Positions 10,101 through 17,179 are shown, numbered from the stretch's first letter. The stretch is 64,000 bases of DNA from Svornostia abyssi (GCA_024666565.1 CP088295.1:372001-436000), one strand, 5' to 3'. The notes: a model not told the origin generated them from the sequence alone. Numbers and translations: made by a program.

Positions 10101-11387
10101 CGCGCCGTGGTTGAAGACACCCGCCGTGATGCACGTGTTCTGCGGGCTGTGCGACAGGTTGTAGAACTGCGTCGCGTACGTGAACCCGCCACCCGGGACC
10201 AAGTTCGTCATCCAACCCCACGTCGTGTGGCCGAAGTTTGCGTTCGCCGCCGAGTACAGATACTTCGCGCCGTCACCAGTCTGGCCCAGGAAGAAGTAGC
10301 CGGGCCACGGCGTGCCGAACCGCCACGGACCGGCCTGAAGGGTGACGTCGTACCACGGGTTCGTGTCCAACACGTAATTCGGGTCGACGACAATCGGGTA
10401 CGCCAAGTCCTTGCCGTGATGCTCGACATCGACCACCACCGTCTCGCCATCGAGGCGCAGGCTGGACTGCACAGCCTGGCCCTGCGCGTCGACGGCGATC
10501 GGCGCGCTGATCGACCCCAACGCCTCGCCATCCTTGGTGATCGACGCGCCACCGCCATCCTGGGGCGCCATCTGCGCACCATCAGGCAGATCGAACCGCA
10601 TCGCCAAACTCTGTGGCGCATCGACGCTGCGCAACACATGATGGGTCTGAACACCCGCCGCCGTCGGGGAGATCGACAGATCCGTGTCCGCACCGATGTT
10701 CGTGTACGTCACCCGATCGACCGAGCTGACCGTGTTGACCACCGCACCCTCAGCCACCACCGGCACCAACGACGCCGACTGCCCCACAAACTCGACGCCC
10801 GCGTCTGCGTCCCTGGAGATCGCCACATCGACGAACGCGTTCTCCGTCACCAGCGAGGCGCCACGGTCCACCAACTTCGTGCTCACCCGCGCAAGATCGC
10901 CCTCCTCATCCTCCGTCCACAACGGAACGTCCGAGACCAACAGCGCCTTGCGACTCTCCGCCCCGTCACGCACAAGCATCGTGCGCGCGTCCAGGTACTT
11001 CAGGGGCGAGACGCCCGGCTGCGCATCGGCCGGACGCCACGACGGACGAGCAAGAATGTCGAAGAAACGCTTCCCGACATCAAACGCCGCCCGCCCCCGC
11101 AGACCCTCATAGCGACGCCGCGACTCGACACGCTCCGCCCGCTTGACCGGCGACGCAAGCTCCTCGCGACGTTGCTCAACAGCTTCGCGAACAGCAACCT
11201 CACTCCGCTCCTGCCCCTCAGGCGACAACTCCGGCACGACCGGAGCAGCCGGACCCTGGCCCGGCAGCGCAAGCCCCGGCCCTGCCAACGGCCCAGCTGC
11301 GCCCGCGACCGCGGGAACGGCCAGTACAACGACGCAACCGAGCACCATCGCGAGGTACCGCTGCGCAAGCCCGCAAAAAAGGGACAT
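4131..11387 (-). CDS. Rhs-family polymorphic toxin with DUF4258-like C-terminal tip
   Basis: The protein has 2418 residues from the ATG at 11387, which has GGAG 5 nt upstream and starts a signal peptide (MSLFCGLAQRYLAMVL... AVAGAAG). The open frame runs 327 nt further upstream, but only as the antisense of the WYL repeat. The large N-terminal exported region is followed by a DUF6531-like segment near residue 916 (LKVSRTYNSRG, GPLGPGWSLG). Many Rhs/YD repeats follow at about 1000-1975 (FDAYGRP, FDDLGRMTSY, YDLDGRLV, YDQAGRLT). A 228-residue Ser/Thr/Gly-rich insertion sits at about 1982-2210, then the Rhs core end (ARIYVPQLGRFLQPDP to DLDG). The last 140 residues form the tip, with TKHVRKRMAQRNFT and RIVTVLRER, as in DUF4258 RNase-like toxins. 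The tip DNA looks clearly lower in G+C than the rest. It probably acts by contact-dependent delivery between competing cells. Confidence 0.92.
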   Translation of the reverse strand: MSLFCGLAQRYLAMVLGCVVVLAVPAVAGAAGPLAGPGLALPGQGPAAPVVPELSPEGQERSEVAVREAVEQRREELASPVKRAERVESRRRYEGLRGRAAFDVGKRFFDILARPSWRPADAQPGVSPLKYLDARTMLVRDGAESRKALLVSDVPLWTEDEEGDLARVSTKLVDRGASLVTENAFVDVAISRDADAGVEFVGQSASLVPVVAEGAVVNTVSSVDRVTYTNIGADTDLSISPTAAGVQTHHVLRSVDAPQSLAMRFDLPDGAQMAPQDGGGASITKDGEALGSISAPIAVDAQGQAVQSSLRLDGETVVVDVEHHGKDLAYPIVVDPNYVLDTNPWYDVTLQAGPWRFGTPWPGYFFLGQTGDGAKYLYSAANANFGHTTWGWMTNLVPGGGFTYATQFYNLSHSPQNTCITAGVFNHGASAWDGDGYHHAHGVGAGTGPMVQCGAFSGWVVDVCADGNCWGGVPGETAALQLWMYGTAFRGPNASAAVSATSAYLRDNDAPYWVDLGDHPNNGEWSNAETARIAASARDNGLGMKRTYFKFGDTPERGTSSGCNGTWNAACPPELPWSEVVSLPQGEHKVEYGALDILDNPIPTPTSRWFRIDRGVPSVKFGGSLAGRSGTTETAREVRAVAEKTRLTIDVTDEVAGSNKAGPNARSGVSTVTFALARKNAQGGWDAVPDSALPTNHNTGSCPAGSCAMPRKEYMLDPSVRTPGAYRLTVIASDYAGNSVTREQHFKVASGRLTTVVEGQRSSRYVTLKAQPPAGQTDATFEYRSSATTESMWTALPAGASKQGPLDPVAGWPVSASKTLVWDVARTYTGYLVDENGERTLGNSVPAIEPFKPFEVRARFPDGTTTDELRLEYDPSGDGTGNDRESVGPGIVDLQTGAFALSEEDVSVEAFLTDLKVSRTYNSRGRAQTGAAVGPLGPGWSLGAPSIEGSEYQKVVYEPPVSENFTYDDDSGDTDTLVEPGYAVVTAGDGSEMVFEQVGTDAGAFVSEPGLESLSLKRLEGTAEAPDKFELTDHDSQERFVFNANGTPKTFEIETVRSLGDNAKELKYLWELSGGKRVLRRVASPAAPGVSGADCGTTSFAQTPPAGCRWLNFYYSGGLLTDIKFVAYQSATTLAPERRLVTYGYNANGRLTSVLDEANLSTTYTYEDLPAGGSYSAATVLKTIDPPGAEKPWTVNYQRVDTDKDQGRVRNVQRGTSPASGTATTTVEYEVPRAPADGGPWDMRPSILGLLGQTDVPIDGTAIFPADVTDLNDRTKASISYLNGQGRTVNKVAPGTDPAQPRVSTTEYDKYGNAVRELTPENRRTAQAAADPAAKAKDLSTERAFENTEVGTRMVWELGPRQEVRISGQTGTVQGRRHTAVTYDEERPVGNTTDYNFATTTRVSALTGTPDYGQLATMGANDFDQRVTKQKHDYDKRVMVESIVDPAGLNLRTTTQYDGSDGLRYGGQGLVTEERTPRKPGGGDASARTTTYYTVDDTAPGTACDYQPQWAGFVCQHAPAAQPGTTGLPNLPVTTYEYNTLGSVSKETETITGTQAATRTTTTTFDAYGRPEKVTTTATGTGAGTAVADLETVYDPNTGRPTISRSKDGTTTRQVTKTFDDLGRMTSYTDADGLTTTTTFDILDRPTQVTDPKQGTRTVTYEPRTGDVVGVTDPALGNAPDQPSLRGEYDLDGRLVTQTFTKANIRLDIGYDAAGTPTSRQYRKAVGCATNCERSASQVKETIHGQWLEHTTSRQGQSPSTERFSYDQAGRLTKAEDMLGTQCTTRAYEFAGERGMNSNRTKTATYAPQANGDCQATTGTETVLNHDIADRITDSGFVYDPFGRITAVPAQHAGGAPLQAKYFINDLAQEITQAGKKTEIELDPADRVRKRTVSGTEAYVEISHYDADGDEPAFTERGTDVFREIDGLDGDLAATSSPQNGTVLQLTDLHGDVIGEAANDPAATALTGARSQDEFGVPGPTSDGTPQTITRVGTSKAASTTNVTSLAIAKPAGVQAGDLLLAGLSVSSGSTITPPSGWAPVAGAEVATGSSKWQLFAKRASATESTPYTFTTSSSGKHAAGITALRNTADQAPLGPIASSIGYGTNITAPSVTPTVDGAAIELLVGSNTGDNNGGEAWSVASPLQLDWSTATGASASGNRNAAMALRILTGGKNQPTGTFTVTNLTGNNNNVSNVAITAAVKPKTTGGPTAPQYGYLGGKQRYTTTSTGVIEMGARIYVPQLGRFLQPDPVYGGSANAYDYAGQDPVNTVDLDGRQIRKAPGGWWSRHFHSIGNGGRRPVMRHNVKANSSVTRRMKVGKNSKSRDWEISLRTTKHVRKRMAQRNFTMREIKRIMRTGDMYYDFQEKTFAFVKGGNQVAYNPKNGRIVTVLRERRADEFLPGPNNYYRGGQRFVKVTGQ

Positions 11388-11525
11388 CAACACTCCAAGG
11401 AACAGAAATGGCCGAAGCGGGGAGCACTCAACACCCCCCCCATAGAGATGGTCAAGAGCGTTCAGGTGAAATGGAGCTTTTGCATCAACTCGCCGCAACG
11501 AGCGTGACAAAGCGCGACGGCGACT

Positions 11526-11957
11526 CGTGAATGGGCGCGACGGCTGGTACGTCGCGTCGTTCGACCCCGAGCGCGAGGACGTCCGCAACTTCCGCCTGGA
11601 CCGCATCCGGTCGGCGGAGATCACCGACCGCGAGTACGAGCCGCGGCCCGAGGTCGATCCGGCCGCGGGCGTCGACGGCTGGCTGCGCACCGGCGAGGTC
11701 GCGACGTCACGCACCGCGCGGGTGTGGGTCAGCCCCGAGCGGGCCCGCTGGGCGCGCGAGGAGCGCCGCGTGGCCGAGGAGCTGGCCGACGGCTCGATCG
11801 TCGTGGAGCTGAGCTACGCGGGAACGGACTGGCTGGTGCGCGAGGTGCTCGCCGAGGCCGGGGACGCCGTGGTGCTCGCGCCGGCAGAGGCGCGGGAGGC
11901 CGTGCTCGCCACGGTCGAGCGGCTGCGGGCCGTCGCGGCGCGGTAGGCCGCGGTCAG
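11526..11957 (+). repeat. Direct repeat copy 2: displaced 3' end of the PafBC-like gene
   Basis: This is the second copy of the 432-bp sequence at 3051-3482, in the same orientation and at about 98% identity by eye. It lies 138 bp upstream of the Rhs start codon. The mismatches include third-position and conservative changes, and the frame is still open, so divergence is either recent or under gene conversion. The copy pair marks the ends of an approximately 8-kb segment (3483-11525). Confidence 0.93.
11527..11946 (+). pseudogene. Remnant of PafBC-like regulator (C-terminal WYL segment only)
   Basis: The frame encodes 139 residues matching the last 139 of the regulator at 1396-3471 (VNGRDGWYVASFDP to the C-terminal AVAAR). 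It begins at a codon that happens to be GTG, without a convincing ribosome binding site. It lacks the HTH and the first part of the WYL core, so it cannot act as a complete regulator. It is best read as the 3' end left behind, or copied, when the Rhs segment entered this site. Translation as a small protein cannot be excluded. Confidence 0.8.
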
Positions 11958-12541
11958 CCCGGCTCGGGAAAGGCCGATCGCAACTTCGCCCCTTCGTCAG
12001 CGAGCCATGCGCCCACCCTTGGCTCGATCTGAGGCCACCGGGGGCGGGTCGGATCCTCACTAGGCAACTCCCCTGGACCGAGTTGCTCGCCCCAGGGCGC
12101 AGCGAAGCTGAGTTCGTCGCAGTACCCGAACTCAACCCAGACGGATTCGAGAACCTCGTCGCGGGGTGCCCCTTCATGGGCCGGGTCCGGACCGGGCTCG
12201 GGATGCCCTTCAGCGATCCACGCGACCACCAGGAACTGCCAGCACCGCTGGGCGTCGGTCTCCGCACGGTCGGAGATCGGCCCACACATCTCCCTCAGGA
12301 TGCTGAGCGCTTCCCAGCTGCCGTCGGCGATCGCGAGGGCGAGGACGCGCTGGTCGTAGTTCCCCGCCAGCTCGAGCTCAGCCCGACCAACGGCGGTGCT
12401 CCAGTCGCAGTACCCGTGGTCGATGCCGTACTGCACGGCCTCCCACGGCAAGCCCGGGAGGTGTCGGCGCACGAACTGCCATGTGAGTTCTCGATCGGAT
12501 ACTCCGCGCACCGCGAGCTCAGTCTTGCAGGGTGTGAGCAT
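11954..12541 (-). CDS. Hypothetical protein, possible immunity protein (DUF2247-like)
   Basis: From the ATG at 12541 the protein has 195 residues; a TTG at 12565 would add eight, and a GTG at 12511 would remove ten. It is Trp- and acid-rich with no signal peptide or membrane segment. It contains LTWQFVRRHLPGLPWEAVQYG near the start and ESVWVEFGYCDEL near residue 135, a layout that reminds me of the DUF2247 group of immunity-like proteins (tentative). Its 3' end overlaps the last bases of repeat copy 2. Together with the gene at 3551 this puts an immunity-like gene against each repeat copy. The ATG lies inside a perfect hairpin (12531-12575). Function is not established. Confidence 0.55.
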   Translation of the reverse strand: MLTPCKTELAVRGVSDRELTWQFVRRHLPGLPWEAVQYGIDHGYCDWSTAVGRAELELAGNYDQRVLALAIADGSWEALSILREMCGPISDRAETDAQRCWQFLVVAWIAEGHPEPGPDPAHEGAPRDEVLESVWVEFGYCDELSFAAPWGEQLGPGELPSEDPTRPRWPQIEPRVGAWLADEGAKLRSAFPEPG

Positions 12542-12575
12542 TGCGAGAGCTGTGAGCGCGCGCAATGCTCACACC
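12531..12575. repeat. Perfect 15-bp inverted repeat between two minus-strand genes
   Basis: GGTGTGAGCATTGCG (12531-12545) and CGCAATGCTCACACC (12561-12575) are exact reverse complements around a 15-nt spacer. The arm at 12561-12575 contains the stop codon of the PhlG-like gene. The other arm contains the ATG at 12541 of the downstream hypothetical gene. As RNA it could end transcription of the upstream gene or hide the downstream start; as DNA it could be an operator. There is no T-run on either side. Confidence 0.7.
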
Positions 12576-13366
12576 CCCCACCTCACCGCGTACGCCGCGT
12601 ACAACTCCGGCAGCAGCGTCGCGAGGTTCGCGTACTCCTCCAGACAGTGCCGCGCCAGCCCGGGCGCCAGGTCACGCGGCAGCGCGTGGCGGCGCATCGC
12701 GGGCCGCGACGCGAACCGGCCGATGGGACCCGCCAGCGGCCCAGGCAGCATCGGCACGATCCGCGCGCCCATCCAGAAGCGGCTGCGCAGCACGAGCCCG
12801 TCGCCCTCGCGCAGGAACACGTGCGTCATCACGGAGTGCCACGTCCGGCGCGTGTCGTCGCCGACGTAGCCGCCGACGATCGTCGCGACGTTCGGGTCCT
12901 CCAGCGTGTCCGACATGAAGCCGTAGGCGCTCGGCGGCAGGAAGGCGATCCGCGCGCGGACCATCCCCGTGCCGACGTCCTCCACCGGGTGATGGACCGT
13001 GCCCCAGAACGGCTTCGCGCCGCGGACCTCCAGCGCCTCCACCCGGTTCTCGCGATGCGCCCCGGGGTACCAGATGCGGTACCGGATCGCCTCGTGGGGA
13101 TGCCAGTCAAACCACCAGTCGATCATCTCGCCGGTGACATCCGGGAACCGGGTGCGCGCCGCGACCTGCTGGGTGCCGTCCGGCAGGCGCCACCAGCCCG
13201 TCTCGACGGCGAGCGGCGCCGGGTCGAGCAGCCGGTCCATCTCGTCGAGGCTCAGGAGCCCCGCCGGGTCCGCCTCGCCGGCCGCGACCGCGGCGAGCGA
13301 CGCCGGGTCGGGCGGCGTCATCGGCCGGTCGAGATAGGCCTCGAGACTCACAGCCGTCCCATCCAT
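12569..13366 (-). CDS. DAPG hydrolase (PhlG)-like protein
   Basis: This 265-residue protein resembles the PhlG family of zinc-dependent C-C hydrolases, named for cleaving 2,4-diacetylphloroglucinol. The central block DWWFDWHPHEAIRYRIWYPG (residues about 88-107) and the late H240-x3-E244 pair (HCLEE) fit the His/Glu metal site known for PhlG. No signal peptide is seen. It starts inside the end of the flavin oxidase gene (19-bp overlap), so the two are translationally coupled and probably act on the same aromatic or polyketide-like compound. The true substrate is unknown; family members outside Pseudomonas are mostly uncharacterised. Confidence 0.75.
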   Translation of the reverse strand: MDGTAVSLEAYLDRPMTPPDPASLAAVAAGEADPAGLLSLDEMDRLLDPAPLAVETGWWRLPDGTQQVAARTRFPDVTGEMIDWWFDWHPHEAIRYRIWYPGAHRENRVEALEVRGAKPFWGTVHHPVEDVGTGMVRARIAFLPPSAYGFMSDTLEDPNVATIVGGYVGDDTRRTWHSVMTHVFLREGDGLVLRSRFWMGARIVPMLPGPLAGPIGRFASRPAMRRHALPRDLAPGLARHCLEEYANLATLLPELYAAYAVRWGV

Positions 13367-14685
13367 GGATGGAACCTCCCATCGGGGTCGTACGCGGCGC
13401 GGATCTCGTCGAGCCGCGCGAGGTTCGCGTCGGAGACGAACTTCGCCGGGCGGCGGCCCAGGTTCTCGTCGGCCAGCTGGATGCCCGACGCCAGCGGCGA
13501 CATCGCGCGCATGTGGCTCGTCGCCCAGTCCACCCGCGCATCATCCAGGGCGGGGTCCTCCCACACGCCGTACATCGCCAGGTACGTCGTGTCCTCGACG
13601 CTGAACGCCATGTCCTCGCGCGGCGGGCCGCCCGCGGGGTCCCAGTTCATCCAGAGGAAGTGCGAGGGCGCCGGGGGCATCGACTCGGCGATCGCGCGGA
13701 TGCCGGGCAGCAGGTCGGCGACCGGCGCGTGGGTCCACATGTTGTCGGCGACGTATCTGTGCTCGTCGGGGTAGATCGCGTGCGAGCCGGCGAAGAGGTC
13801 GGCCATCGTGACGCGCAGGTTCGGCATCGCGAGCCTCGCGCGGTCACGCACCGGGCAGCTCTCGAGGATCGCGAGGACCTCGTCGGCCTCCTCGTCGGTG
13901 TCGACCAGCGTGGGGGCGGTCACCGCGATCTCGACCTCGCCGGCCTCGTCGCGGTGGATGAGGAGCATGAGCTCCATCGTGCGCGCGACCCGCGGACCGA
14001 TCTCCGCCGCCCAGGTGAACAGCTCCTCGAGCACGTCGAGCGGGTAGAGATAGACGCCGTTGGCGATGACCTTCGGCAGCGGGTAGACCCGCACGTGGAA
14101 GCGCGTGACGACACCGAAGAAGCCGGGGCCCGCCCCGCGCGCGGCCCAGTAGAGGTCGGCGTGCTGCGTGGCGTCGGCGCGGACGAGTTCGCCCTCGGCG
14201 GTCACGACGTCGATCGCCTCCACGCTCTGACACGCCGGCCCGTGGACGCGCCCGTTCCAGCCGAACCCGCCCTGCAGCAGGTAGCCGCCGACGCACACGC
14301 CGACACAGTGCCCTCCCGGGAAGAAGAGGTCGTGCTCGGCAAGCTCCTCGAGCAGCGACGTCCCCGCGCGGCCGGGACCGACCGTGGCGCGGGACGACGC
14401 GGGGTTGACGGTGACCTCGTCCAGCCGGGAGACGTCCAGCAGCATCCCGCCGTCGCGCACGTGGTTGCCCGCCCAGCTGTGGCCGCCGGAGCGCACGCCG
14501 ATCCGCAGGCCCTCGTCGCGGGCCAGGCGCACGGCACGGACCGCGTCCTGCTCGGTCGCGGCCTGCACGATGACGTCGGGGAAACGGTCGGGGACGAAGG
14601 CGTTCCACATCGTGGCGCGGCGGGCGTCCTCGTACCCGGCGTCGCCGCGGCGCAGCAGGGCGCCGTCGAACTCATCTGCCGTCAT
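13348..14685 (-). CDS. BBE-type FAD-linked oxidase (probably bicovalent flavin)
   Basis: From the ATG at 14685 (MTADEFDGALL) the protein has 445 residues, with an FAD-binding PCMH domain in the first 200 and a C-terminal berberine-bridge segment (DPDGRFHPW). H69 in RSGGHSWAG and C127 in GGHCVGVCVGG sit where bicovalently flavinylated oxidases carry their two FAD links. Such enzymes oxidise alcohols, sugars or amines with O2. The frame is open to 14799, but that part would overlap the divergent PPOX gene. It is the first gene of a two-gene operon with the PhlG-like hydrolase. Confidence 0.86.
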   Translation of the reverse strand: MTADEFDGALLRRGDAGYEDARRATMWNAFVPDRFPDVIVQAATEQDAVRAVRLARDEGLRIGVRSGGHSWAGNHVRDGGMLLDVSRLDEVTVNPASSRATVGPGRAGTSLLEELAEHDLFFPGGHCVGVCVGGYLLQGGFGWNGRVHGPACQSVEAIDVVTAEGELVRADATQHADLYWAARGAGPGFFGVVTRFHVRVYPLPKVIANGVYLYPLDVLEELFTWAAEIGPRVARTMELMLLIHRDEAGEVEIAVTAPTLVDTDEEADEVLAILESCPVRDRARLAMPNLRVTMADLFAGSHAIYPDEHRYVADNMWTHAPVADLLPGIRAIAESMPPAPSHFLWMNWDPAGGPPREDMAFSVEDTTYLAMYGVWEDPALDDARVDWATSHMRAMSPLASGIQLADENLGRRPAKFVSDANLARLDEIRAAYDPDGRFHPWMGRL

Positions 14686-14789
14686 GTGTTCCACCGTACA
14701 GGACAGTTGGTCCACGATGCAAGACGCTGGATCCGCCGTGGCAACCAGGCTGCACGGCTCTGCACCCCCGGGAGATAGCCTCTCGCGCC

Positions 14790-15266
14790 ATGGGGTCACG
14801 GCGCGATCAGATCAAGATGGACGAGACCGAGGTCCTCACCTTCCTCGCTGGGGAACGGGTGATGATCTGTGCGACGAACGGGCGCGACGGGTTCCCGCAC
14901 CTCATGCCGCTCTGGTACGTCGTCCGCGACGGCCGGCTGTGGGCCTGGACGTTCGCCAAGTCGCAGAAGGTCAAGAACCTCGAACGCGACGCGCGCGCGT
15001 CCATTCAGGTGGAGGCCGGCGACGGCGAGTACGCGCAGCTGCGCGGCGTGATGTTCAAGTGCGACGTCACCGTGCACCGTGACCTCGAGGTCGTGCAGGC
15101 GCTCGGTGAGGAGATCTTTGCGCGGTACGCCCCGCCCGGCGCCGAGGAGCTCGCGCCCGAGGTGCGCGCGATGGTGGCCAAGCAGGCCGAGAAGCGGGTC
15201 GGCATGGAGTTCGTCGAGCGCGAGCGCGCGACGTGGGACCACCGCAAGCTCGGCGGGGTCTACTGA
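14790..15266 (+). CDS. PPOX-class (pyridoxamine-phosphate-oxidase-fold) flavoprotein
   Basis: The 158-residue split-barrel protein contains FLAGERVMICATNGRDG, then PHLMPLWYVVRDGRLW and a KSQKVKNLERD helix, the usual order in F420- or FMN-dependent PPOX-class reductases. Substrate and cofactor cannot be told from sequence alone. Its stop codon overlaps the rmlA start by one base (TGATG), so it is the first gene of the rhamnose operon as it stands. A link to sugar nucleotide synthesis is not known and may only reflect co-transcription. The upstream 104 bp are shared with the divergent oxidase. Confidence 0.82.
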   Translation: MGSRRDQIKMDETEVLTFLAGERVMICATNGRDGFPHLMPLWYVVRDGRLWAWTFAKSQKVKNLERDARASIQVEAGDGEYAQLRGVMFKCDVTVHRDLEVVQALGEEIFARYAPPGAEELAPEVRAMVAKQAEKRVGMEFVERERATWDHRKLGGVY

Positions 15267-16333
15267 TGAAGGGCCTGATCCTGTCCGGCGGGAAGGGCAC
15301 GCGCCTGCGGCCGATCACGCACACGTCGGCCAAGCAGCTGGTGCCCGTCGCGAACAAGCCGGTGCTGTTCTTCGGCATCGAGGCGATGGCCGACGCGGGG
15401 ATCACCGAGGTCGGGATCATCATCGCGCCGGAGACCGGCGGCGAGATCCGTGAGGCGTGCGGCGACGGCTCGCAGTTCGGCGTGACCATCACGTACATCG
15501 AGCAGGACGAGCCGCTGGGCCTCGCGCACGCGGTGCTGACCGCCGAGCCGTTCCTCGGGGACAGCCCGTTCGTCATGTACCTGGGTGACAACCTCCTGCA
15601 GGGCGGGATCGAGGATCTCGTCAAGGCGTTCGAGGAGGGCGCCCCGGACGCGCTGATCCTGCTGACCGAGGTCGACGACCCGCAGAGCTACGGCATCGCC
15701 GCGCTCGACGAGGACGGGCGGGTCGTCAAGCTCGTCGAGAAGCCGAAGGACCCACCGTCGAACCTCGCGCTGGTCGGCGTCTACCTCTTCACCCCGCTCA
15801 TCCACGACGCCGCCCGGGCCATCAAGCCGTCCCCGCGCGGCGAACTGGAGATCACCGACGCGATCCAGTGGCTCGTCGACACCGGCCGCCGCGTCGACCC
15901 GCACGTCGTCGTCGGCTGGTGGAAGGACACCGGCCGCCTCGCCGACATGCTCGAAGCCAACCGCCTCATCCTCGACGTCATCGAACCGCGCATCGACGGC
16001 GAGCTGATCGACAGCACCGTCGAGGGCCGCGTCATCGTCGAGCCCGGCGCCGTGCTGGAGAACACCACCGTCCGCGGCCCGGCCGTGATCGCCGCGGGCG
16101 CGAAGCTCTCCGACGCGTACATCGGCCCGTACACCGCCATCGGGCGCGACTGCGTGATCACCAACAGCGAGGTCGAGCACAGCATCCTGCTGACCGGCAG
16201 CAAGGTCCTGCACCTCGAGGGCCGCATGGAGTCGAGCCTGCTGGGCCGCAACGCCACGATCGACCGCTCGCCGCGCCAGCCGCGCGCGTACCGGTTCATG
16301 ATCGGGGACAACTCAGACGTCGGAATCCTCTGA
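15266..16333 (+). CDS. rmlA: Glucose-1-phosphate thymidylyltransferase, long (StrD/RmlA-long) form
   Basis: The protein makes dTDP-glucose from glucose-1-phosphate and dTTP, the first step of dTDP-deoxysugar synthesis. Its 355 residues start at the ATG at 15266 (MKGLILSGGKGTRLRP), which contains the nucleotide-binding signature G8-G9-x-G11-T-R13. The N-terminal two thirds is the nucleotidyltransferase. The C-terminal 110 residues are a left-handed beta-helix extension with hexapeptide-like repeats (VIVEPGAVLENTTVRGPAVI). This makes it the long form known from antibiotic clusters and Archaea rather than the short enterobacterial RmlA. It overlaps the PPOX stop by 1 nt and is followed 3 nt later by rmlD. 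Confidence 0.92.
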   Translation: MKGLILSGGKGTRLRPITHTSAKQLVPVANKPVLFFGIEAMADAGITEVGIIIAPETGGEIREACGDGSQFGVTITYIEQDEPLGLAHAVLTAEPFLGDSPFVMYLGDNLLQGGIEDLVKAFEEGAPDALILLTEVDDPQSYGIAALDEDGRVVKLVEKPKDPPSNLALVGVYLFTPLIHDAARAIKPSPRGELEITDAIQWLVDTGRRVDPHVVVGWWKDTGRLADMLEANRLILDVIEPRIDGELIDSTVEGRVIVEPGAVLENTTVRGPAVIAAGAKLSDAYIGPYTAIGRDCVITNSEVEHSILLTGSKVLHLEGRMESSLLGRNATIDRSPRQPRAYRFMIGDNSDVGIL

Positions 16334-16336
16334 CCA

Positions 16337-17179
16337 ATGAGGCTCCTCGTCACCGGCGCCGCCGGCATGCTCGGGCAGCGCGTCGTCGCCGACGCCGCCG
16401 CTCGCGGGTGGGAGGCCATCGGGATCGACCTGCCCGACGGTGACCTCACCGACGAGGCCACCGCCCACGACCTCGTCGCCGCGCTCGCGCCCACCGCGAT
16501 CGTGCACTGCGCCGCGTGGACCGACGTCGACGGCGCCGAGGAGCGCGAGGACGCCGCGCTGCGCGTCAACGCCGACGCGTCACGCAACGTCGGCAGGGCG
16601 GCGGCGGCGATCGGGGCGCGGGTCGTCGCGGTGTCCACCGACTACGTCTTCGACGGGTCGCTGACCGACCGCCCGTACGTCGAGTCCGACCCGACCGGGC
16701 CGCTCGGCGCCTACGGCCGCACGAAGCTCGCCGGCGAACTGGCGCTCGCCGACGCCGTCGAGGATCACGCGATCGCCCGCACCGCGTGGCTGTTCGGCGC
16801 AGGCGGCAAGAACTTCTGCGAGACGATGCTCGGCCTGGCCGCCACCCGCGACCGGGTCGCCGTCGTGACCGACCAGGTCGGGTCGCCCACCTGGACCGGC
16901 CACCTGTCCCCGGCGCTGCTGGCGCTCGTCGAGAGCGACCTGCGCGGCCCCGTGCACACCGCGGGCGCCGGCCAGTGCTCGTGGCACGAGCTCACCGTCG
17001 AGCTGTTCCGCCTCGCGGGCGTGGACTGCGAGGTCGGCGAGACGACCGCGGCTGAGTTCCAGCGCCCCGCGCCGCGCCCGGCATGGAGCGTGCTGGCGAC
17101 CGAGCGCGACGGCGCACCGGTCCTGCCACCCTGGCAGGAGGGCGTCCGCGGCTTCATCGAGGAAAGGACCCAGGCATGA
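16337..17179 (+). CDS. rmlD: dTDP-4-dehydrorhamnose reductase
   Basis: This reductase performs the last step of dTDP-L-rhamnose synthesis, using NAD(P)H to reduce the 4-keto group. The 280-residue extended SDR has the Rossmann motif GAAGMLG at residues 7-13, the STDYVFDG segment and the catalytic Tyr/Lys in AYGRTKLAGE. WLFGAGGKNFCETM and QVGSPTW are typical RmlD blocks. The ATG at 16337 is 3 nt after rmlA and the stop overlaps the rmlB start (ATGA), so translation of the three is coupled. An rmlC epimerase gene, normally needed between RmlB and RmlD, is not in the window. Confidence 0.92.
   Translation: MRLLVTGAAGMLGQRVVADAAARGWEAIGIDLPDGDLTDEATAHDLVAALAPTAIVHCAAWTDVDGAEEREDAALRVNADASRNVGRAAAAIGARVVAVSTDYVFDGSLTDRPYVESDPTGPLGAYGRTKLAGELALADAVEDHAIARTAWLFGAGGKNFCETMLGLAATRDRVAVVTDQVGSPTWTGHLSPALLALVESDLRGPVHTAGAGQCSWHELTVELFRLAGVDCEVGETTAAEFQRPAPRPAWSVLATERDGAPVLPPWQEGVRGFIEERTQA

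Noticed and set aside
8286-11507. Long plus-strand open frame opposite the Rhs gene (over 1000 codons)
   Set aside because: It is an antisense frame kept open by high G+C and shows no family features, while the Rhs protein has clear repeats, a signal peptide and a ribosome site.
11388-11714. N-terminal extension of the Rhs reading frame to 11714
   Set aside because: Those codons are the antisense of the WYL repeat; the ATG at 11387 has a ribosome site and starts a signal peptide.
11527-11946. Remnant WYL frame as a separate functional small gene
   Set aside because: There is no ribosome site and no DNA-binding part; it is explained as the repeat copy.
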